This document shows positions 40,219 to 47,911 of a stretch of DNA of 64,000 nt, piece by piece (position 1 is the first letter of the stretch; every line of letters begins with the position of its first letter). The DNA lies in the NCBI GenBank assembly GCA_016793115.1, contig JAEUIN010000407.1, positions 1 through 64,000 on the forward strand, given 5' to 3'. This DNA comes from Planctomycetaceae bacterium (GTDB lineage: Bacteria; Planctomycetota; Planctomycetia; Pirellulales; PNKZ01). The position numbers were made by a program, and so were the translations under genes. The notes beneath the pieces were generated by a model. The model saw nothing but the letters and a program-made list of their open reading frames with translations. It did not search any database and had not been told where the DNA came from.

Positions 40219-41061
40219 TTAGTTTTCCGGATCCGCCGGCGCGCCGGATGTGGAAGTGTCTTGGAGTCGCAAATCGACCGTGAGCGTCGTTCCCGGCCGA
40301 ACCATCAGGTCGACGCGGCATTTCTTCGTCGCCGTCTCCGCGACGAGCACCTTCGGGCCGATCGTCGGCAAGGCGAACCGATAGTGGTTCGTGCCGACGT
40401 CGAGTTGTTGCGTGTCGGCCCGAATGCCGTCGTTCTGGGCGACGTCGACGCTATACAGCTTCACCGTCACAGCTTCGCTCGGGGCCGACCAAGCCATGCC
40501 GTCGAACTGAAACACGTTGCCGCAAATTTCCGCCCCCTGATACGAATCGAGCGTGCCGCCCGCGCGGATCTGCGTTTGCAAGTCGGCGGCATACGGCGTG
40601 GTCCCGCCGGGCAACCCGTCGGCGCCGAGGCTCGCCACGCTGAGGCCCGTCGCGTCCGACGTGCCGACGAGCGGTCGATTCCAGCCGTCGAGCGGAACGG
40701 TCGCGCCGGCGGGCAATTGCAGGTAAGGGCCGCGCCAACCGCGCGAGAGTTGCACCGCGGCGTCGTCGCCGTCGGTCGCGAGTCCGAACGCCGGCAGCGC
40801 GCCCGGAGCGAGGAGTTCGTCGACGGTCGTCGGCAGTCGACCCATATCGGCCGCGAAACACACGGTCGTCGAAAACGCATCGGTCGCCGACGCCGGTTTG
40901 CCGACGACCGCGTCGCGTAAGTTGTTCAACGTCCGCTGGGTCGCCTCGACGCGCGCTTGCCGACCCACCGGCTCGAGCGACTGCACCGCGACGGTCGTGA
41001 GCACGGCCAAGGTCGTCAGCACGACGAGCATCTCGAGCAGCGTGAAGGCGAAGCGTTTCAT
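40219..41061 (-). CDS. Pseudopilin/prepilin-like protein
   Basis: A 280-residue type IV pilin-like protein. The N-terminal methylation helix is MKRFAFTLLEMLVVLTTLAVLTTVAVQSL: a five-residue leader ending in Ala rather than the usual Gly, then FTLLE with Glu at +5. A region after the helix (LSRGWRGPYLQL, PLDGWNRPLVG) matches the GspG-type WGxPY region, here adapted. The C-terminal part is beta-rich and ends TSTSGAPADPEN. It is much longer than GspG (about 140), nearer to GspJ/GspK in size. It is the last of four pilin-like genes. Confidence 0.85.
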   Translation of the reverse strand: MKRFAFTLLEMLVVLTTLAVLTTVAVQSLEPVGRQARVEATQRTLNNLRDAVVGKPASATDAFSTTVCFAADMGRLPTTVDELLAPGALPAFGLATDGDDAAVQLSRGWRGPYLQLPAGATVPLDGWNRPLVGTSDATGLSVASLGADGLPGGTTPYAADLQTQIRAGGTLDSYQGAEICGNVFQFDGMAWSAPSEAVTVKLYSVDVAQNDGIRADTQQLDVGTNHYRFALPTIGPKVLVAETATKKCRVDLMVRPGTTLTVDLRLQDTSTSGAPADPEN

Positions 41062-41113
41062 CGAGTGAACTTCTGGTGAAGCGACCGGAGTCCGGGAATT
41101 TCTTTTTTTGCGG

Positions 41114-41875
41114 TTACGGGTTCGGATCGGCGTCCGTACGCACGAGCAGCACCAGATCGTCGCCGGAGTTCAAGCTGCCGTCGGTGTTGATCGCCCAAGT
41201 CGCATGATCGAGTTTCAAGTTCGGACCGGCCGAGACGAGATACTCCGACCGCAGCGCGGCCGCGCCGTGCGTGTAGTCGTACGTCACGAGCACGTACGGA
41301 CTCCCCCACGGATCGAGCAGCGTTTGATCCCCCGCGTTGCCGTAGCTCGTCGTAAAACCGTAGTCGGCCCAGGTTCGCGCGTCGTTCGGGTTCTTCACCG
41401 AGCGCTGCGCCGTCGGCGTCGGATACTTGCCCGGGCTCGTCATCACATACGGGCCGTTCCAGCCGAGCCGCGTCTGATGGTCGTAATCGTTCAGCGCCGT
41501 ATAGGGAGGCGTCGCCGTCGACACGTACGAGTTAGGATTCACGAACAAGAAATGGAGTTGCGGCAACGGCCGGGCGACCGCGCCGACCGTCTCGCTCGCG
41601 CGGGTCGTGTCGTCGGCCCGGGCCCGCGGCAAGTCCGTCATGTCTTGCAGATAGCGATTGGTGATGGCGTTGCGCAGGTCGTTGAGCGACGAGCGGGCCA
41701 CGGTCTTGCGCGTCTCTTCCTGTTGGCTGCTCATGCCGGGCACGACCATGGCCGTGAGCACGGCGAGGATCGAGACGACCATGACGAGTTCGAGCAGCGT
41801 GAGGCCGGCGCGAGCGGCGAATTTCGTTCTCATGGCGGGAGCTTTCGCGGGCGACGAGGAAAGGAAAGATTTCAT
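41114..41875 (-). CDS. Pseudopilin, GspG-like with extended C-terminus
   Basis: A 253-residue protein with the prepilin cleavage region AARAG/LTLLELVMVVSILAVLTAMVVPGM; Gly at -1 and Glu at +5 are present and +1 is Leu. The body has LGWNGPYVMTSPGKYP and LLDPWGSPYVLVTYD, the WGxPY core of major pseudopilins, and a C-terminal Asp-rich part (NTDGSLNSGDDLVLLVRTDADPNP) that could bind calcium, as in GspG. The ATG at 41875 is given; an ATG at 41833 would shorten the leader to 10 residues and is equally likely. Confidence 0.87.
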   Translation of the reverse strand: MKSFLSSSPAKAPAMRTKFAARAGLTLLELVMVVSILAVLTAMVVPGMSSQQEETRKTVARSSLNDLRNAITNRYLQDMTDLPRARADDTTRASETVGAVARPLPQLHFLFVNPNSYVSTATPPYTALNDYDHQTRLGWNGPYVMTSPGKYPTPTAQRSVKNPNDARTWADYGFTTSYGNAGDQTLLDPWGSPYVLVTYDYTHGAAALRSEYLVSAGPNLKLDHATWAINTDGSLNSGDDLVLLVRTDADPNP

Positions 41876-41897
41876 AGTAGTGACCGATTGCTTGCGA

Positions 41898-42704
41898 TCA
41901 GTTCAGAGTTGATCGCGAATTGTTGTAGTTTTCGACGTTTTCCGTCCGCGACGAACCGTCGGGGAGCAGGCAGCCGAGAAACTTGGCCGGAAAACCGTCG
42001 GCCGCCGCCGCGCTTGTCGGCGGGATCATGAAGACGCACAACATGCGCGGGTAGTAGTTGAGCGGGTCGCTCGATTGCACGATCGGCGAGTCGGCGATCG
42101 TCGTCCCGCGCACGCTTGCCGACATTCCCAAGCCGAGCACGATGAATTGATTGTCGTAATCGGTACCCGGAGTCGGGGCGATGCCGAAGGCGTTGAAGAG
42201 CAAAGCGTCGACGGGCGTCGTCGTTTTGGCCAGAGTCGCGACGTTTCCTCCGACGGCGAGAGCGCGGCGCTGAGTGTGGCTCGCACTGGTCGGCATGGTC
42301 GCGGCCGTCGCGTCGAACACGTTGGCGACGCCGACGTCGTTGAGGCTTCGCAATTGCGCCTCGGTCAGCGGCGGCGCCGCGGCAAGCAGCGGCGTAAGCA
42401 GCGGATTGAGCTTGTCATGCAGCGAGCCGGTCGTCAGCAAGAGCGAATCCCAGTTGTCGGGGTATTTGTCGTAGCGCCCCTCGAACGCCCGCACGGCGCG
42501 GGCCACGTCGTCGGCCACCGTGGCGTTGGTCGCGGCGTTGGTCTGATGACCAAGGCCGGAAACCAGCGGCACGATCAAGCCGGAAAGCGCGACGAGAATC
42601 GTCAGCACGACGACGAGTTCAACGAGCGTGAGCCCGCGCGGCGCGCGACGGATTCGTCGAGCGGCGTACGAGTCGTCGCGTTGTGTTATGTGCGTGCGGT
42701 TCAT
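41898..42704 (-). CDS. Pseudopilin paralogue A
   Basis: A 268-residue prepilin-like protein. The leader ends RRAPRG, then LTLVELVVVLTILVALSGLIVPLV. The start ATG at 42704 replaces a TTG at 42719. The body begins GLGHQTNAATNATVADDVARAVRAFEGRYDKYPDNWDSLLL and ends ALCVFM-type (MLCVFMIPPTSA), FLGCLLPDGSSRTENVENYNNS. The next upstream gene has the same architecture with clear residue identity at both ends, so the two are tandem duplicates. The body has no close match to GspH, I, J or K that I can name. Confidence 0.83.
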   Translation of the reverse strand: MNRTHITQRDDSYAARRIRRAPRGLTLVELVVVLTILVALSGLIVPLVSGLGHQTNAATNATVADDVARAVRAFEGRYDKYPDNWDSLLLTTGSLHDKLNPLLTPLLAAAPPLTEAQLRSLNDVGVANVFDATAATMPTSASHTQRRALAVGGNVATLAKTTTPVDALLFNAFGIAPTPGTDYDNQFIVLGLGMSASVRGTTIADSPIVQSSDPLNYYPRMLCVFMIPPTSAAAADGFPAKFLGCLLPDGSSRTENVENYNNSRSTLN

Positions 42705-42783
42705 GTGCGGCGCTCCCAAGCGGCGGAGAAGCGGCGAGCGACGGAGATCGCCGGTGCGTCTCCGTCGCCCCCGTTTGCTCCGG

Positions 42784-43617
42784 TTAGTTCGCCGTGACGT
42801 TCGAGCTGTTGTAACTGTCGATGTTCGAACGCAGGCTTGTGCCGTCGGGGAGGAAACTCCCGACGTATTGAGCCGGGAACGTCGAAGTCGCGCCGGCGGC
42901 GGGAATCATGAACACGCACAGGGCCCGAGCGTAGTACTGCGACGGGTTCGCCGATTGCACGAGCGGCACTTCCGAGAGCGTGGCTCCCTTGAGCGACGTC
43001 GGCCCGCCCAACCCGACCACGACGTACTCGTTCGCCCAGTTGCTCTTGAACTGGTTGACGTTGAACGCCTTGTCGATGAACGTGCTGCCGTGACCGGTCG
43101 GAACCGGGCTCTTGACGAGCGTCACCACTTGCACGCCGGTCGCGATGCCGCGATACACCGTGCTGTTGTCGCTCGGCGGCGCGACGCGCGCTTCGTCGGC
43201 GTCGTGCAAGCCGGTGATCTTGGCGTCTTTGAGGCTCTGTGCTTGCCCGGCGTCGAGCGTGGTGATCTGCAAAATCGGCCGGGTGACGTCGAGCGTCGTC
43301 GCCGTCGACTTCTGCAAGTTGGGATTCAGCTTGCTGAAAAAGTCGCTCGACGAGTTGAGCAGCGAGTCCCAACCGTTGAGTCGTTTGGTCGAATCGTTGC
43401 CGTAGCGGGCTTCGAACATCGTCACCGCCCGGTTCACCTCTTCGACCACGGCGGCGTTCGTCGCCGCGTTCGACTGTGAAGCGACGCCGCTCAGACGCGG
43501 CACGACCAGCGCCGCCAAAGCGGCGAGAATGACGAGGACGACGACAAGTTCCAACAGGGTCAAACCGGCGCGAACTTGGCGGCGCGAAAGGGAGCGCGGG
43601 AAAATCAAACGTAGCAT
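42784..43617 (-). CDS. Pseudopilin paralogue B, first gene of the secretion operon
   Basis: A 277-residue prepilin-like protein with leader MLRLIFPRSLSRRQVRAG and methylation helix LTLLELVVVLVILAALAALV. It shares with paralogue A the segments SQSNAATNAAVVEEVNRAVTMFEARYG, NGWDSLLNSSS, ALCVFMIPAAG and YVGSFLPDGTSLRSNIDSYNSS, which shows a tandem duplication. It is the most upstream gene of the minus-strand operon; the promoter should lie in 43618-43803. Long non-helical regions of this type may form the surface of the fibre. Confidence 0.85.
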   Translation of the reverse strand: MLRLIFPRSLSRRQVRAGLTLLELVVVLVILAALAALVVPRLSGVASQSNAATNAAVVEEVNRAVTMFEARYGNDSTKRLNGWDSLLNSSSDFFSKLNPNLQKSTATTLDVTRPILQITTLDAGQAQSLKDAKITGLHDADEARVAPPSDNSTVYRGIATGVQVVTLVKSPVPTGHGSTFIDKAFNVNQFKSNWANEYVVVGLGGPTSLKGATLSEVPLVQSANPSQYYARALCVFMIPAAGATSTFPAQYVGSFLPDGTSLRSNIDSYNSSNVTAN

Positions 43618-43803
43618 AAATCGGATCCGTTAATTTTTGTGAATCGCTAAGTAAAACGTCGAGCGCTCGTCGGTGCGCGACGCGATTTGCGAATCGCGTG
43701 AACGAGCGGGCGAACGTCGCGCGGCGTCGAGAGCCCAAACGGGGCTCGGCGGCGCGGCGACGCTGCGGACGACGAATCAGGAGGATGCGAGCAGGCTCGC
43801 GTC

Positions 43804-44478
43804 CTAAGCGATTCGCGGCGGCGGATCCGGAGGAATGTCGACGGCCGAAGGCCATTGCAGCGCGGGGGCGGCCGCGATCGGCCGCACGACCTCGACCGTG
43901 GAGAGGAGCGCCGGAGCCGGCGGCGGCCCGACGCTGATCGGAACGTTGCACCACTCCGGAGCCGATTCGCCCCGGCAGCGCCGCACGTCGATGTAAGAAA
44001 CCCAAGCGACTTTCGCCGCCGGAGCCGGCGTCGCCGCCGTTTCGCCGTGAGTTGCCGTTTCGCAGCAACTTACGGCGGCCTTCGGCTCCGGGCCGGCGGA
44101 GCAGCAAGATTTGGCGCCCGCCCGCGGAACAGACGAGCAGCACGCTTTCTTCACGGGCGACCGCGTATGCGCCGGCCGCGCTTCCGCGGCGGCGATCACA
44201 TAAGCCGGCGGCGTCACTCCGTTGAGTCGAGCCCAGGCCAGCTTTTCTTCGTGCGAAAAGCAGCAGCACGACTTCCAACAACTTTCCGCCGACACGCAGC
44301 CGCAACGATGGGCTTGGCAAGGAAACGGCGTCGCGTCGCTGCCCGGTTTGACGACCGGCGCGGCCGCCGGGAGCGGAATGCCCAGCGCCAAGACGAGATA
44401 ATTCGCCAGCGCAACGACGACCACGGCGCGGTGCGACCGCGAAGTCGGGCGACGGCGAGGCGAGGCGGGAAGCGACAC
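43804..44478 (-). CDS. Cys-rich planctomycete protein of unknown function
   Basis: A 224-residue protein. A basic start and hydrophobic helix (VVVVALANYLVLALGIPLPAAA) are followed by a Cys-dense block, FPCQAHRCGCVSAESCWKSC then CCFSHEEKLAWARLNGVTPP. After this come KKACCSS, KSCCSAG and VSCCETA pairs and a Pro-rich tail. The arrangement suggests metal binding or a disulfide-stabilised exported protein. I recall the CxCxSxxxCWxSCCCFxxEEKLxWA pattern in other planctomycete hypothetical proteins but know no function. It is transcribed toward the secretion operon, about 186 bases upstream of it. Confidence 0.7.
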   Translation of the reverse strand: MSLPASPRRRPTSRSHRAVVVVALANYLVLALGIPLPAAAPVVKPGSDATPFPCQAHRCGCVSAESCWKSCCCFSHEEKLAWARLNGVTPPAYVIAAAEARPAHTRSPVKKACCSSVPRAGAKSCCSAGPEPKAAVSCCETATHGETAATPAPAAKVAWVSYIDVRRCRGESAPEWCNVPISVGPPPAPALLSTVEVVRPIAAAPALQWPSAVDIPPDPPPRIA

Positions 44479-44785
44479 GGGAAGAAACGTCGAGCGCGCG
44501 GAGACGCGAAACGGTGAAGCGGTTCAACCTAATCCAGACCGACGTCGACGTAAAGAATGTGCGGCGGCGACAAAACCGCCCGGCGCGCCGCGAAAGTGCC
44601 CGCCCAAAGAGTGGTCCTTCGGGGCCGCAATTCGCGGAAGCTCCGCGTCGATCGTCGAATTTATCGCGCTGAACCAGCGGCATGCCGAAAGGTTCCTCGA
44701 CGACTTCGGTTCGGCCAAGGATCTTCGCGTCGCACGACTTTGCGGCCGCTAATCCTGCTGGGGAGAACAATCGACGTCGTTATTT

Positions 44786-44817
44786 TGGCGATTCAAAAAC
44801 TTTGTTTTGAATCGCCA
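44786..44817. repeat. Perfect 13-bp inverted repeat
   Basis: TGGCGATTCAAAA at 44786-44798 pairs exactly with TTTTGAATCGCCA at 44805-44817, leaving a six-base loop. Neither side has a T-run after the stem, so it does not look like an intrinsic terminator. Confidence 0.85.
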
Positions 44818-44885
44818 TTGTGGCGGGGCACGTACAGGAATTCAATGTCTGATCAGCCCGGCTTCCTGCCGTGAAGTGGATCGCA

Positions 44886-44929
44886 GACAACGAGCGGCGT
44901 GATCGCGTCGAGTCACGCCGCTCGTTGTC
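44886..44929. repeat. Perfect 17-bp inverted repeat
   Basis: GACAACGAGCGGCGTGA at 44886-44902 is exactly complementary to 44913-44929 with a ten-base loop. No T-run follows. A second stem (ATGAAGAA/TTCTTCAT at 44935-44957) begins six bases later. Confidence 0.9.
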
Positions 44930-44961
44930 GCCCAATGAAGAATGAGGGGTTCTTCATCCTC

Positions 44962-45023
44962 AAGGCGGCCATATTCGCACGGCATCGTGTGTGCGAGCCG
45001 ACCGCCTTCAAATCGCAGATTTG
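44962..45023. ncRNA. Possible structured RNA segment: nested and tandem stems
   Basis: AAGGCGG at 44962-44968 pairs with CCGCCTT at 45002-45008 and encloses a second stem TCGCAC/GTGCGA (44975-44980 with 44991-44996). Directly after, CAAATC/GATTTG (45009-45014 with 45018-45023) forms a small hairpin. Together with 44886-44957 this gives five stems in about 140 bases. An RNA of this region is an inference; strand is unknown. Confidence 0.3.
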
Positions 45024-45231
45024 CTCAAGCACGGAGCGATTGTCTCATCGGAAAGACGGGCTCTGCTATTGAGAATTAGTTTCAAAACTGGACTCATTGT
45101 AGTTTTCCAGTAGTTCGCGTCAAGCACGTTTGGGCGTCGGCATCCCGGTTTTCGCCCTTTGCTTGCCGTGCCTTTCGCGACTTGTTGGGATTGAACGCTA
45201 ACCCTTTTTGCCGGCTACGATTACATGTTAA

Positions 45232-45258
45232 GCCGCTCTCTGGTCGCGGCGGTTTTTT
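45232..45258 (+). terminator. Hairpin plus T6, terminator- or attenuator-like
   Basis: GCCGC at 45232-45236 pairs with GCGGC at 45246-45250, followed by GG and six T at 45253-45258. It lies about 95 bases before the propeller start on the same strand, so it would end an upstream RNA or attenuate the gene. The stem is only 5 bp. Confidence 0.35.
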
Positions 45259-45352
45259 GTTCGCCTGCGACCACTTTTCGCGCGTTGACTCCGCTAGGCT
45301 GCTGAGTATCATCAGCCATCTGTCGATATTTAGTCTCATTAACGGTTCGGCG

Positions 45353-46564
45353 ATGATTTCGGTTTTCTCCGCGCTGCTGCTGTGTGCCGCGACCCTCGAG
45401 CCTACCTGGGCCGGATTTCGTGGCGACGGCACGAACGTCGCCGCCGTCGACAACCTGCCGCTCACCTGGAGCGACGAGCGGAACATCGCCTGGCAAACCC
45501 CGCTCGACGGTTACGGGCAATCGAGTCCCGTCGTCCTCGGCGGCCGGATCTTTCTCACCTCGATCGAGGGTAAGTCGAAGGGAGTCGGCGTCGTCGCTTG
45601 CTTCGACCTGAAGACCGGCAAGAAGCTATGGCGGGCGGAAGTCGCCGCCTCGCAACTTGTGCCCGACAGCGACATGGTCAGCCGCGGCGCTCCGACTCCC
45701 TGCGCCGATGCCGAGCGTGTCTACGCCTTCTTCGAAAGCGGCGACCTAGCCGCCTTCGATCACGCGGGCAAGCAACATTGGCTCCGCAGCCTCGTCAAGG
45801 AATACGGCGAGTACCAAGGCAACCATGGTCTCGGCGGCTCGCCCGCGCAATCGGCCGACGCGCTCTATTTGCTCGTCGATCACGACGGCCCTTCCTATCT
45901 GTTGTGCGTCGATAAGGCGACCGGCGCGAATCGCTGGAAGGTCGATCGCCAATCGAAAATCTCTTGGAGTTCGCCGGTCTACGTCGCCGGTCCGACGCCG
46001 CTCGTGGTCGTCAGCTCCAACGGCTCGGTGGAAGCCTACGCCGCTGCCGACGGCAAGCTCGTGTGGTCGCTCGACAAGCTCGAAGGCAACACGGTCGCCT
46101 CGCCGGCCTTGAGCGACGAACTGATCGTGATCGGGTCCAGCGACGTCGGCGAAACCACGGCCCTGCGCCGTGCTGTTACGGCGAGCGCTTCGGCCGCGCA
46201 GCCGGAAGTGCTGTGGAAGCTCCGAGGCGCGTCGGCCTCGTTCAGTTCGCCGCTCGTCTATCGCGGGCAGGTTTACGTCGTCAACAAATCAGGCGTCGCC
46301 GCGGCCGCGAAAGCCGCCGACGGTGAGATTCTCTGGACGGAGCGTTTGCCCGGCTCTTGTTGGGCCACGGCGATCGGCTCCGGCGAGCGGGTTTATTTCT
46401 TCGGTAAAGACGGCGTGACCACGGTGGTCGCCGTCGGTCCCCAGTTCGAACGCTTGGCCGAGAACAGTCTTTCGATTGAAGGACGAATCTACGGTGCGGC
46501 GGCGGTTCCCGGCGCGATCGTGCTGCGAACCGGACGGAAGCTTCTTTGTGTCGGCCAACCCTAA
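45353..46564 (+). CDS. Secreted PQQ-like beta-propeller protein
   Basis: A 403-residue exported propeller. The ATG at 45353 gives a short leader (MISVFSALLLCAATLEP) and then TWAGFRGDGTNVAAVDNLPLTW, the family start. Blades include WQTPLDGYGQSSPVVLGGRIFL, CFDLKTGKKLWRAEV, CVDKATGANRWKVD, AYAAADGKLVWSLDKL and AAKAADGEILWTERL. Unlike the protein at 13426-14892, it has no EF-hand insert. The frame is open from 45182, but those residues have no leader character. The Kelch gene follows 61 bases later, so the two may form an operon of secreted propellers. Confidence 0.85.
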   Translation: MISVFSALLLCAATLEPTWAGFRGDGTNVAAVDNLPLTWSDERNIAWQTPLDGYGQSSPVVLGGRIFLTSIEGKSKGVGVVACFDLKTGKKLWRAEVAASQLVPDSDMVSRGAPTPCADAERVYAFFESGDLAAFDHAGKQHWLRSLVKEYGEYQGNHGLGGSPAQSADALYLLVDHDGPSYLLCVDKATGANRWKVDRQSKISWSSPVYVAGPTPLVVVSSNGSVEAYAAADGKLVWSLDKLEGNTVASPALSDELIVIGSSDVGETTALRRAVTASASAAQPEVLWKLRGASASFSSPLVYRGQVYVVNKSGVAAAAKAADGEILWTERLPGSCWATAIGSGERVYFFGKDGVTTVVAVGPQFERLAENSLSIEGRIYGAAAVPGAIVLRTGRKLLCVGQP

Positions 46565-46625
46565 GCGGGAGCTTCGTTCGTGATGTTGGTTCCGTTTCTC
46601 TCTTTCAGCTTAGGATTTGCTTCTT

Positions 46626-47648
46626 ATGCCGACTTCGACGATTCCCCGCGCGGCACGCCGCGTCTCCTGCGCTTGGCTTGCCGGCGCACTTTGCCTCGTG
46701 CTCTTCGCTGAGCCGGCCGTCGCGGCCAAGCCGGCGGCGAAACTGCCGCCGTTGCCCGAACCGATCGCCAGCTTCGGCGCGGTCGTCGCCGACGGTTGGC
46801 TCTACGTCTACAGCGGTCATACCGGCGAAGCGCACGCGCACTCGAAGCAAAACCTGTCGCAAAAGTTTCAGCGGCTCAACTTGAACGCGGCGAGCGAGTG
46901 GGAGGCGTTGCCCGTCGGCCCGGCTCTGCAAAGTCCGGCGCTCGTGGCTCACGACGGCGCGATCTACCGCATCGGCGGGCTCACCGCGCACAACAACTCG
47001 GGCGAAGCGGAGCAACTGGAATCGGTTCGCGACTTCGCGCGCTACGACGTGAAGGCGAAAAAGTGGACCGATCTGACGCCGCTCCCCGAAGGTCGTTCGT
47101 CGCACGACGCCGTCGTCGTCGGCGACAAGCTCTACGTCGTCGGCGGCTGGGATCTCGGCAAGGAGCGTAAGTGGCACAAGACCGCGCTGGTGTACGACTT
47201 CGCCAAGCCGGAAGCCGGCTGGACGAAGCTGCCCGAGCAAACGTTCGAGCGCCGTGCGATCGCCGTGGCCGCGCTCGACGGCAAGGTTTACGCCCTGGGC
47301 GGCATGACGTCGGCGAATAAGCCGTCGTCCGAGGTCACGTATTTCGACGTCGCCAAGAACGCTTGGGTCGAAGGCCCCGCGCTCCCCGCGACGATGGGCA
47401 TGGCCGGCTTCGGCTGCGGCGCGATCGCCGCCGGCGGCAAGCTCTACGCCACGACCATGGACGGTTCGCTGTTTTGCCTGCAGCCCGACGGTTCCGCGTG
47501 GGACAAGCTCGGCACTTTGGAAGAGCCTCGCTTCCTGCATCGCTTAGTGCCGGCCGGCGACGACGGGCTGTTGGCCGTCGGCGGCGCGTCGCACACGATG
47601 GGGCATCTCGATTCGATCGAGCGGTTCTCGCCGGTCGAAGCGAAGTAG
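46626..47648 (+). CDS. Secreted Kelch-repeat beta-propeller protein
   Basis: A 340-residue protein with a signal peptide (VSCAWLAGALCLVLFAEPAVAA) and about six Kelch units, seen as IYRIGGLTAHN, RSSHDAVVVGDKLYVVGGW, AVAALDGKVYALGGMTS, GCGAIAAGGKLYATTMDGS and LLAVGGASHTMG with the paired Gly and the Y/W spacing of the family. An N-acetylneuraminate epimerase or galactose-oxidase-like fold is possible, but no catalytic residues can be assigned. I chose the ATG at 46626 over a TTG at 46617. The HemP-like gene starts 26 bases after the stop. Confidence 0.83.
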   Translation: MPTSTIPRAARRVSCAWLAGALCLVLFAEPAVAAKPAAKLPPLPEPIASFGAVVADGWLYVYSGHTGEAHAHSKQNLSQKFQRLNLNAASEWEALPVGPALQSPALVAHDGAIYRIGGLTAHNNSGEAEQLESVRDFARYDVKAKKWTDLTPLPEGRSSHDAVVVGDKLYVVGGWDLGKERKWHKTALVYDFAKPEAGWTKLPEQTFERRAIAVAALDGKVYALGGMTSANKPSSEVTYFDVAKNAWVEGPALPATMGMAGFGCGAIAAGGKLYATTMDGSLFCLQPDGSAWDKLGTLEEPRFLHRLVPAGDDGLLAVGGASHTMGHLDSIERFSPVEAK

Positions 47649-47674
47649 TCGTCATGACAATCGAGGGCAGCGTC

Positions 47675-47860
47675 ATGACCGACGACCAAGATTTCGGAAC
47701 GCCGGCGGACGACGCGAAGGCAAGTCCGCCGCCGCACTCCGTCAAGTTGTTTCGCTCGGAAGAGTTGTTCAGCGGCGAGAAGCTCGTCTACATCGAGCAC
47801 GCCGGAGCGATCTATCGGCTGCAAATCACCTCGCGCGGAAAATTAATTCTGCAGAAGTGA
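47675..47860 (+). CDS. hemP: HemP-family small protein
   Basis: A 61-residue protein. The C-terminal half, LFRSEELFSGEKLVYIEHAG then AIYRLQITSRGKLILQK, matches the HemP pattern (S-x-LF-x-G-x-x-x-x-I-x-H-x-G-x-x-Y-x-L-x-x-T-x-x-GKLI). HemP proteins lie beside hemin uptake genes in proteobacteria and are also found as short proteins in planctomycetes without such neighbours. The ATG at 47675 has GAGGG 8 bases upstream, better than the ATG at 47654. No heme transporter is nearby, so the function here is unproven. Confidence 0.75.
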   Translation: MTDDQDFGTPADDAKASPPPHSVKLFRSEELFSGEKLVYIEHAGAIYRLQITSRGKLILQK

Positions 47861-47911
47861 AGCGAGTCGTTCGCCCCCGGCGCTTTCCCGCCGGGGGCAA
47901 ACGGAACTCAA

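Larger units (their letters stand above)
44479..45352. other. Large divergent intergenic region with several hairpins
   Basis: This 874-base gap separates the Cys-rich protein gene (leftward) from a propeller gene (rightward). Its AT content is higher than its surroundings from about 44770 to 45120. It contains two long perfect inverted repeats, several shorter ones and a hairpin followed by six T (see separate entries). An open frame at 44557-44874 has no family-like sequence or ribosome site. I suspect a structured RNA or a multi-site control region. Confidence 0.55.

Noticed and set aside
44557..44874. 105-codon plus-strand ORF in the divergent gap
   Set aside because: No ribosome site and biased composition; it covers the 13-bp inverted repeat region, which is better explained as non-coding.
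44886..44929. Integron attC-like site
   Set aside because: The stem is perfect, without the bulged bases and the GTTRRRY/RYYYAAC ends that attC sites need; no integrase or cassettes are near.
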